64,000 bases of DNA from assembly GCF_000368145.1 (NCBI RefSeq), contig NZ_KB849283.1, forward strand, positions 434,001-498,000. The letters run 5' to 3'. A program made the position numbers and the translations under genes. This stretch comes from Acinetobacter guillouiae CIP 63.46. GTDB taxonomy: Bacteria > Pseudomonadota > Gammaproteobacteria > Pseudomonadales > Moraxellaceae. The notes under the pieces were generated by a model that was not told the origin of the DNA, ran no database searches, and was given only the letters and a program-made list of their open reading frames with translations. Position 1 is the first letter of the stretch. The number at the start of each line of letters is the position of its first letter. This document shows positions 58,117 through 64,000 of the stretch, in pieces.

Positions 58117-58498
58117 TGTACTCTATTGTGTTTAAAACTAGTAAGTATAGGCTCTAAATGTAATGACAATTTCGCCAAAACAACAATAAAACTTTCGTAT
58201 CATGTATATAAAAATGAGTTTTGTCATAAAAAAACCCACTCTAGAGTGGGCAATGCCGGACATCATTTCTAGTTATTGACCATTCTCTCCAATGGTCAAA
58301 TTTAGTATATCTTGTTTTATTTTGGATAAAAACGCAGCGAAATGGTTGGGTTAAATGCTAAGAATCTTTAAATTTCATAGATTGTGTAATATAAAGGGTA
58401 ATTACAATTAAAATAATATTGAAACAAGAATTCAATAATAAATACTAGTCTATCCTATAAGATTGAATACTAAATAAATTTTTCGATAGGATGAAAGT
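58117..58498. other. Right prophage edge, 382 bp without gene
   Basis: It contains a dif-like half match (58191-58217), a minus-strand terminator (58226-58251) and a perfect 9-bp inverted repeat, TTGACCATT/AATGGTCAA (58276-58299). The prophage/chromosome junction is expected here. No copy of the left-edge 11-mer was found. Confidence 0.5.
58226..58251 (-). terminator. Minus-strand terminator without visible gene
   Basis: The palindrome CCCACTCTAGAGTGGG with a run of seven T on the minus strand. No leftward gene ends here, so it may end a small RNA or a lost gene. Confidence 0.6.
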
Positions 58499-58981
58499 AT
58501 GAGCCATAGTAAGCAACTCAGCATATTTGATGTCTTAAAATTTAGTCATGAAAAGCAAAGAGAATTATCTGATAAGTTAATTGAAACTACTGGCAATTCA
58601 GAAGAAAGAAAGCATTATTTCTCATTGTTGAAAAATGAATTATTTGCACATGCTGTGGCTGAAGACAGGTATTTTTACATACCTCTTATGATGACAGATG
58701 CAGGTTTGAATATTACAAGGCATGCTCTGTCTGAGCATCACGAAATAGATGAGTTACTTGAGCAACTTACAGAAAAAGAACTCAATAATCCGAGTTGGTT
58801 ACGTATAGCAAATCAGCTACGTAAGCTTGTACATCATCATTTAGATGAAGAAGAGCATAAATTTTTCCAACAATCTGGCAAAATTTTAAAAGATGATGAA
58901 AAACTAAGCTTAGCTAAAAAGTATCAACATGAATATGATAAATATATTGATAAAGACAAAACGAGTTTAGTTCATCAATGA
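58499..58981 (+). CDS. Hemerythrin-domain protein
   Basis: A 160-residue four-helix protein with hemerythrin-type metal ligands: His17 (KFSHEKQ), His51 and Glu55 (HAVAEDRYFY), His80/81 (SEHHEID), His113/114 and an acidic residue (HHHLDEEEHKFF). It would bind a di-iron centre for oxygen or redox sensing or protection. Probably chromosomal, in a group of stress-type genes to the right of the prophage. Confidence 0.85.
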   Translation: MSHSKQLSIFDVLKFSHEKQRELSDKLIETTGNSEERKHYFSLLKNELFAHAVAEDRYFYIPLMMTDAGLNITRHALSEHHEIDELLEQLTEKELNNPSWLRIANQLRKLVHHHLDEEEHKFFQQSGKILKDDEKLSLAKKYQHEYDKYIDKDKTSLVHQ

Positions 58982-59102
58982 TTTAAACTTTTTTAAATTT
59001 AGTTATATAGATAAGACAGATTTGAAAATTGATCATTTGATGACAGGAATGCCAATCAAATTGATTGGCATTCTTGAAATAGCAAATTACTTTAGGTAAA
59101 AG

Positions 59103-59342
59103 CTATAATGTTTGCCACTCATTTCTTGCTTCTTCTGAATTTTTATTCAAAATTACGTTTCCATCTTTAATTTCACTCACCCAACTTAATGGAATCAGAT
59201 GATGTTCATTATGTTCATCATCACTTCGAGTCAATTTAATTGAATCTTGTCCCTCAAGATGATCGACCTTACCGATCTGTGTACCACATGAAGCAATTAC
59301 TGAAGCATGTTCTTTAATATCGTTTACATTAACGTTACTCAT
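59103..59342 (-). CDS. DUF2171-domain protein
   Basis: A 79-residue small beta protein, VNDIKEHASVIASCGTQIGKVDHLEG, HLIPLSWVSEI, matching DUF2171 (PRC-barrel-like). Function unknown; such genes are often stationary-phase or stress induced. Separated from its neighbours by long AT-rich gaps. Confidence 0.8.
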   Translation of the reverse strand: MSNVNVNDIKEHASVIASCGTQIGKVDHLEGQDSIKLTRSDDEHNEHHLIPLSWVSEIKDGNVILNKNSEEARNEWQTL

Positions 59343-59941
59343 AATGTTTGCTCATCTATTGTTCAAGTTGAAATATCAGTCTAAGACATTTAAAAATTAG
59401 TGATGTAAGTATTTTTAAGCTTTAAGTTTTGTTGAGTTATTAATGTAATATTTATAGATTTATTTAATTTATAAATGTATTTTTTGAATCAATACATAAA
59501 ATTAATAATAATGTGACTCTGTTCTCAATTGATTAATATTTTCATGTTTGATTCATTTATTTTTTGTGAATTAATTATAATTTTAAAAATTTATTGAGAT
59601 TCTGTTTGTTTTTTGATTTATTCTTTGTTTTAATGTTTATTTTAAATTTATTTATATAAGTTGATGTTTTTTAGTAAATTATTCTTTAATTGTTAATCTT
59701 GATTTTTTAATGTTTTCTATTGTAATTTAATGTTTTTTATTTAGAAAATTTCTAAAACGGAAATACTCAATAGGGCTGGGGTTTTGAGCTGATTTTATTT
59801 TAATTTAGTTAATTTTATTTTGTACAAACCCTTCTTGAAACTATAACAAATAGTAATATTAAATAAAAATATTTAATCTAGGATGATTATCGTTGATTGA
59901 TTAATTGAATTAATAACTTTTATCAAAATAGAGGATTAAAT
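59343..59941. other. AT-rich intergenic stretch of 599 bp
   Basis: Long runs of A and T between divergent stress-type genes. No open frame of note. It presumably contains the promoters of both genes; no clear boxes can be assigned. Confidence 0.5.
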
Positions 59942-60472
59942 ATGTCAAATTCTAATATAGATAACGAAGTAGTTAAGAATCTCAGTAAAGAACAACGTGA
60001 CCAATTGAATGCCGATCCAATTTCCGGCGAGCCAGGAGCACACCCAATTGGGACAGGTGTTGGAGCCGCAGGCGGTGCAGTAAGTGGTGCAGCTATTGGA
60101 GCTGTTGGCGGACCTGTAGGTGCTGCAGTCGGTGGAGTAGTAGGTGCAGTTGTTGGAGGATTAGCTGGAAAAAGCATTTCTGAAGCTGTAAATCCAACTG
60201 ATGAAGATGTTTATTGGCGTGAAACTTACAACACTCGCCCTTATTATAAAGACACGATTAACTTATATGATAATGTAGATTACGATCGTGATTATCGTGA
60301 TGCTTATCAGCTAGGGTACACTTCTAGAAGCAATTACCCTTATGAAACAAAGTTTGAAGAAGTTGAAGCAGATCTTAAGCTGCAATGGGAAAAAACCAAA
60401 AGAGAGTCTCGTTTAAAATGGGAAGAAGCAAAGCATGCAGTAAAAGATGCTTGGGATCGAGTAACTCGTTAA
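59942..60472 (+). CDS. Glycine-zipper stress-type protein
   Basis: A 176-residue protein. Residues 38-85 form a glycine zipper (GVGAAGGAVSGAAIG, then GGPVGAAVGGVVGAV) which may insert in membranes. A Tyr/Asp-rich segment and a charged C-terminal helix (KLQWEKTKRESRLKWEEA) follow. AGAGGA precedes the ATG. Similar proteins are linked to desiccation and envelope stress in Acinetobacter, by my recollection. A bidirectional terminator follows. Confidence 0.7.
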   Translation: MSNSNIDNEVVKNLSKEQRDQLNADPISGEPGAHPIGTGVGAAGGAVSGAAIGAVGGPVGAAVGGVVGAVVGGLAGKSISEAVNPTDEDVYWRETYNTRPYYKDTINLYDNVDYDRDYRDAYQLGYTSRSNYPYETKFEEVEADLKLQWEKTKRESRLKWEEAKHAVKDAWDRVTR

Positions 60473-60483
60473 CAGATTCTCAA

Positions 60484-60514
60484 AAAAAAAGCCCTTCAAT
60501 GTGAGGGCTTTTTT
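60484..60514. terminator. Bidirectional terminator
   Basis: An AAAGCCCT/AGGGCTTT stem with A9 before and T6 after; serves the glycine-zipper gene and the leftward umuC. Confidence 0.8.
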
Positions 60515-60541
60515 GTTGCTGTATAAATTATATCTTTAAAT

Positions 60542-61837
60542 TTATTTAACTTTAATTAATCCATTTCTAGTGAAATAATTTTTGGAAAGCATATCTCGAC
60601 TCATTGACCACTTACGATCTTTGAAATAGCAGGGACCTACAGAAATCTTAGCTTTGCCAAATTTATTTTGAATATCTTCATAGGCCTGCATCAAATTTTC
60701 ATTCTGTATTCGTTGTTCATAATCTGAAAGCAAGTCGGGGATATGATTTGATTTTTGAATTAGCTCTGAATAAAACACACCGCATTTCTTATATTTGATG
60801 TCTGGTTTATAAATTCTTTCCAATAGTAAGTAAGCAACTTCAACTAAATCTAAAACGCAATCAGTTGGCTCAGCGAACTTATAAGTCTGTGCTTTGCTAT
60901 AGTATGGAACAGATGCATCAAAAGGATTAGATTGAACAAAAGCAGTAATAACACCACATAGAAGTTTTTCTTTTCTCAAACGCCCAACTGCATCTTGTAC
61001 ATACTTCGACATTGCTTCTTTTAAATCTTGTAGCTCTGTAATTTTCACACCAAAAGAACGACTGGCCACAATTTGTTGTTTAGGCTTTGGCTGATCATCG
61101 ATTGGCATACATGAGATGCCTTGAAGCTCAAGTACAGTTCTTTGCATGCAGACAGTGAACATTTTCCCCATTATGGGTGGATTCGCATTAGATAAATCCA
61201 GTACAGTTTTAATCCCCATTTCATTAAGTTTCTTGTTCTGCTTTCTGCCCACGCCCCAAACTTCGCCCACCTCAACCAGTGACCAAAAATAGTCACGGTG
61301 CCTTGGGTTCATAGTTGCCAGATCACACACTCCATTAAAGCGTTTACCTTTCTTAGCCATATGGTTGCCGATTTTAGCCTCGGTTTTACTGCGGCCAATT
61401 CCAATTGAGACTGGTAAGCCAATCCATTCCTGAATGCGAGAGCGCATTCCCTGGCAATACTCCACAAGATCATAGTTATTCTTAAAGCTTGTGAGATCGA
61501 GAAAACATTCATCAATTGAATAGATTTCTTGTTCGTGTGGTGCGACGTACCCGGCTAAGATTGAGTGAAATCGACGCGACATTTCAGCATATATTGCGTA
61601 ATTGCTTGAAAGTACTTGAACATGATTTTTTTGAACGACATCTTTAATCTGGAATAATGGAACACCCATTTTAATTCCCATTGCTTTTGCTTCATTACTT
61701 CGAGCAACTGCACACCCATCGTTATTTGATAAAACTATGACAGGAACATTGTTTAGCTTGGGGTTAAAGAAACGTTCACACGATACATAGCAATTATTGA
61801 TATCAATAAGAGCAAATATCTTTTCTTCATGTTTCAT
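60542..61837 (-). CDS. umuC: DNA polymerase V catalytic subunit UmuC
   Basis: A 431-residue Y-family translesion polymerase. The N-terminus FALIDINNCYVSCERFFNP and SIDECFLDL provide the catalytic carboxylates. A fingers/HhH region (GIGRSKTEAKIGNHMAKKG) follows, and a C-terminal DUF4113 ends the protein (YKKCGVFYSELIQ, WSMSRDMLSKNY). The start overlaps the umuD stop by 4 bp (ATGA). Forms Pol V with processed UmuD; error-prone repair under DNA damage. Confidence 0.95.
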   Translation of the reverse strand: MKHEEKIFALIDINNCYVSCERFFNPKLNNVPVIVLSNNDGCAVARSNEAKAMGIKMGVPLFQIKDVVQKNHVQVLSSNYAIYAEMSRRFHSILAGYVAPHEQEIYSIDECFLDLTSFKNNYDLVEYCQGMRSRIQEWIGLPVSIGIGRSKTEAKIGNHMAKKGKRFNGVCDLATMNPRHRDYFWSLVEVGEVWGVGRKQNKKLNEMGIKTVLDLSNANPPIMGKMFTVCMQRTVLELQGISCMPIDDQPKPKQQIVASRSFGVKITELQDLKEAMSKYVQDAVGRLRKEKLLCGVITAFVQSNPFDASVPYYSKAQTYKFAEPTDCVLDLVEVAYLLLERIYKPDIKYKKCGVFYSELIQKSNHIPDLLSDYEQRIQNENLMQAYEDIQNKFGKAKISVGPCYFKDRKWSMSRDMLSKNYFTRNGLIKVK

Positions 61838-62451
61838 TTGAAGTTCTTAATAACTTTTGTGACAACACCCCAGATTACAAGCTCTTGCTCATTTCGTGGG
61901 AGTATAGGTTGGTATTCTATATTTTCAGGCTTAAGCCAAACTGCTGGAAGATTTCTAAGATCATTTTCATTATGAAAAATATCGAACAATTCATCATGAG
62001 ACATTCGCTGTGTAATCATCATTCTTTTCACAGTGAAATCATTGTCAATGAATGCGATAACAATATCTTGATGCTGTGAGCGGATACTTCTATCAACGAT
62101 TAAGTAGTCGTTAACTTCAATCCCTACATCTTTCATTGATAAAGACTCAACTTGGACAATGAAAGTTGCTTCTTTATTTGAGATCAGAAGATCATTCATA
62201 TCGACAGTTTTGTCTATATAGTCCTCTGCAGGAGATGGAAAACCTGCAGCAATTTTATTGAGAACAAGTGGAATAGAATACTTTGTGATTGATTGGAATG
62301 ACGATATTCTTGATATATCAGATAGACATCGCGATTTAGAAGGATGTGCTCTGATATTGATAACTTTAGAGTCTTTCAAGTGGGCTAGACTTGCATCATT
62401 TAGCTTTAACAACTTAGCTTTTGATGAGCTGTCATCTAATTTAATATCCAT
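61834..62451 (-). CDS. umuD: UmuD, long UmuDAb-like S24 protein
   Basis: A 205-residue self-cleaving protein. Residues 60-205 match UmuD: cleavage site Ala69-Gly70, Ser105 (SLSM) and Lys142 (FTVKRM), with the usual spacing of 37. The N-terminus is about 45 residues longer than E. coli UmuD, as in Acinetobacter UmuDAb, which also represses DNA-damage genes. First gene of umuDC; a matching operator lies 12 bp upstream. Confidence 0.9.
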   Translation of the reverse strand: MDIKLDDSSSKAKLLKLNDASLAHLKDSKVINIRAHPSKSRCLSDISRISSFQSITKYSIPLVLNKIAAGFPSPAEDYIDKTVDMNDLLISNKEATFIVQVESLSMKDVGIEVNDYLIVDRSIRSQHQDIVIAFIDNDFTVKRMMITQRMSHDELFDIFHNENDLRNLPAVWLKPENIEYQPILPRNEQELVIWGVVTKVIKNFK

Positions 62452-62462
62452 AAAAACACCAC

Positions 62463-62483
62463 TTGATTACGTTACATATTCAA
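62463..62483. promoter_or_regulatory. UmuDAb-type DNA-damage operator
   Basis: A 21-bp imperfect palindrome, TTGA at one end and TCAA at the other, with GTTAC in the middle. On the minus strand it reads TTGAATATGTAAC then GTAATCAA, close to the operator I recall for umuDAb/ddrR (TTGAAAATGTAAC...TCAA). It lies 12 bp before the umuD start. It would hold the operon off until UmuD-like repressors are cleaved. Confidence 0.7.
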
Positions 62484-62543
62484 GAGTTTAGTTTGTATGT
62501 TTTAAAATTTCAAATTTAAAAGCTGTGGATAATCATACTTGAT

Positions 62544-63188
62544 CTAAAATAGATCACTTTGTTTTGTCTCATCCGATGAATGGTCTCGCGGGAAAGTGAC
62601 AAATTCATCACGCATTTCAAAGAAATATTCATGGGCGTTTTCACGGTCCACATTTAACCAGTCGTTCCTATATTCTTGTGGTATGACTATGATCGATCTT
62701 TTTTCATCATTTGGTGCGTGAAATTGCTTCATGAAAGGATGGTTGTCAGAATTGATTGTAAGCATTGAAAATGATCTTATTCTTTTTCCATCGATTACTG
62801 CATCATCATAGATTGCAGCAACGGTGAATGGTTGGCCATCCTCACGTTTAATTCCGTACCAATGGCTTTTACCGTCGATGTACTTGGGTTCATAGAATTC
62901 TTGCACTGGCACAAGGCAAAACTTACTATAAATCCATGCATGTCGAAAGCTAGGCTTTTCAGCTACAGTTTCAGTTCTTGCATTGTAGGTATGTGTCCCA
63001 AACTTTGTATCTTTAGCCCATTTGGGAATTAATCCAAATTTTCCAAAATCTAGATCAAACTCTTTCATAATTATTGGAGCAGGGTATAACGGATAAACGT
63101 GTGACTTTAAATCATGATCCGATGCATTAAATTCTATTCCTAATTGAACAAATGCTGTTTTTTTTGGAATTTTATAGTTTGAGCACAT
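62544..63188 (-). CDS. SRAP-domain protein (YedK/HMCES family)
   Basis: A 214-residue abasic-site shield. Cys2 (MCSNY) would form the thiazolidine DNA-protein crosslink. A conserved Asn in TYNARTETV, Glu in VPVQEFYEP, and a His in NSDNHPFMKQFHAPN complete the site. The C-terminal part is ordinary for the family. It is upstream of and co-directional with umuDC, 93 bp apart, forming a DNA-damage neighbourhood. Possibly under its own promoter. Confidence 0.9.
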   Translation of the reverse strand: MCSNYKIPKKTAFVQLGIEFNASDHDLKSHVYPLYPAPIIMKEFDLDFGKFGLIPKWAKDTKFGTHTYNARTETVAEKPSFRHAWIYSKFCLVPVQEFYEPKYIDGKSHWYGIKREDGQPFTVAAIYDDAVIDGKRIRSFSMLTINSDNHPFMKQFHAPNDEKRSIIVIPQEYRNDWLNVDRENAHEYFFEMRDEFVTFPRDHSSDETKQSDLF

Positions 63189-63740
63189 GGATAAAATCCT
63201 TAATGAATGGATATAACTAAATTACCGAAAGCTTGAACAGTCAACAGTACTAAATATTTAACTAATCATAATTATATGCAGTAAATTCAATACTACATAC
63301 TTGCCTATTTTTTAAATAGGCTAAATTTTCGGCCTGTATTTAATGGGAGTAAATTTTAAACTTAAGCTATTCAATAGCACTTTTCGATGAACTTGAAAAT
63401 AACGTTTATGTGAATAATCTTTTATTCTTATGAAATAATAGTTTAATAAATTTTTCATTTTAAAATTAATAGTTTAGAGTTTATTGATGTTTTTGTGTAA
63501 GGGGTTTTTTATTTGGCTAAAGATTTAAATATTACAAGGTTGTTGGTATATTTTTCTTTTAGCTACTTATCTTATATTAATATAAGTGATTATTAAAATA
63601 TTAATTTCATATAAAACAATATTGTTGGGGGTTTTAAAAAATTAAATATATGCCGATACATATAAGTTGTATCTATTATTTAAATAAGGGTACATGCTGA
63701 TCTTGTCATTAATGTTAATGACAAAAAAAGGATAATTATT
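63189..63740. other. AT-rich intergenic stretch of 552 bp
   Basis: A long leader region before the disordered-protein gene, with no reading frame of note. The tract AAAAAAGGATAA at the end supplies the ribosome site. Confidence 0.5.
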
Positions 63741-63926
63741 ATGTCTAATTCTACAAATCAACCAGGTTCAGATCAAAATAACCAAACATCTAAGCAACCT
63801 GATAGCGATAAAGGTAATCAATCTCAAAAACAGCAACAAGGTAATCAAGATCAGCAAAATGCTGGTGTTAAACCTAAACAAGATAATAATGCAAAAGAGC
63901 ATCAGCAAGCTCCCAACTCAAAATGA
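63741..63926 (+). CDS. Small Gln/Asn-rich disordered protein (hydrophilin-like)
   Basis: A 61-residue protein of almost pure polar composition (MSNSTNQPGSDQNNQTSKQ, KQQQGNQDQQNAG), with no predicted fold. AAAGGA lies upstream. The start MSNS resembles the glycine-zipper gene. Composition recalls Acinetobacter desiccation-tolerance hydrophilins, but homology is not shown. A 10-bp hairpin follows. Confidence 0.65.
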   Translation: MSNSTNQPGSDQNNQTSKQPDSDKGNQSQKQQQGNQDQQNAGVKPKQDNNAKEHQQAPNSK

Positions 63927-63950
63927 TATTTTTAAAAGCATGATCTTGTA

Positions 63951-63976
63951 ATCAAAGGGGTTTATACCCCTTTGAT
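63951..63976 (+). terminator. Hairpin between small stress-type genes
   Basis: A perfect 10-bp stem, ATCAAAGGGG with CCCCTTTGAT; no T-run. It may be a terminator or mRNA stabiliser. Confidence 0.55.
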
Positions 63977-63993
63977 TCATAAGGAGTTATAAA

Positions 63994-64000
63994 ATGAGCA
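63994..64000 (+). CDS. Start of a further gene, cut by window end
   Basis: ATGAGCA begins 7 bases after AAGGAG. Only two codons (Met-Ser) are visible. Confidence 0.5.

Larger units (their letters stand above)
3600..58250. mobile_element. Lambda-like siphovirus prophage (approximate borders)
   Basis: The block holds a complete set of early, immunity, replication, packaging, head, tail and lysis genes in lambda order. The coat protein is P22-like and the tail genes lambda-like. The left border is set just after ybaK. The right border lies after the last cargo gene (58116) and before the hemerythrin gene. No attachment repeat could be matched by eye and no integrase gene is present, so both borders are estimates to a few hundred bases. 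An IS3-family element interrupts the accessory region. Confidence 0.85.

Noticed and set aside
1-64000. CRISPR array or rRNA genes
   Set aside because: No regularly spaced direct repeats with unique spacers and no rRNA-like conserved stretches were seen on either strand.

Overview
The window reads as Acinetobacter (AT-rich gammaproteobacterium). This rests on an ynbA/ynbC pair, a long UmuD of the UmuDAb type with a matching operator, glycine-zipper and Gln/Asn-rich stress-type proteins, and a prophage typical of the genus. No search could be run, so family names are assignments by eye from motifs and gene order.

Chromosomal left flank, 1-3.6 kb: a partial unknown gene, ynbC (hydrolase/methyltransferase fusion), ynbA (CDP-alcohol phosphatidyltransferase) and ybaK (Cys-tRNA(Pro) deacylase).

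Prophage, about 3.6-58.2 kb, a lambda-like siphovirus with a P22-type coat. A leftward early operon (3.7-8.3 kb) carries a RecA-like annealing ATPase, an HNH nuclease and small proteins. The immunity region (8.3-11 kb) has an S24 repressor, Cro-like and CII-like proteins, and five copies of a 16-bp operator GTTTAG-N4-CTAAAC at two control regions. Replication genes follow (11-13 kb), with iteron-like repeats inside the O-like gene, then a Q-like protein. The accessory stretch at 13.6-26.5 kb contains a membrane protein, an SRA-like/HNH nuclease coupled to a NUDIX hydrolase, an intact IS3-family element with 25-bp inverted repeats and a TTT duplication, many tiny genes with their own terminators, decayed copies of some of them, and a GrlR-family protein. 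The head and tail genes (26.5-54.7 kb) run metallopeptidase, terminase, portal, minor head, scaffold, P22-like coat, connectors, tube, G/GT chaperone (-1 frameshift), tape measure, M, L, K, I, J. Five exported-protein genes are interleaved among them. Lysis genes (54.7-55.8 kb) are a lambda-type holin and a membrane-anchored endolysin. A second cargo block (56-58.1 kb) includes an LRAT-like protein.

Right flank, 58.5-64 kb: hemerythrin, DUF2171 and glycine-zipper genes, an umuDC operon behind a UmuDAb-type operator, an SRAP protein, a disordered small protein and the first codons of a further gene.

No integrase is visible anywhere, so the prophage may be trapped or may use a recombinase encoded elsewhere. 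The most interesting candidates are the SRA-like/HNH-NUDIX pair (a possible modified-base restriction system with nucleotide-pool sanitation), two related CxxxxC membrane proteins in the accessory and immunity regions, and the envelope-directed cargo genes, including a double TonB-C-like periplasmic protein, placed between structural genes.
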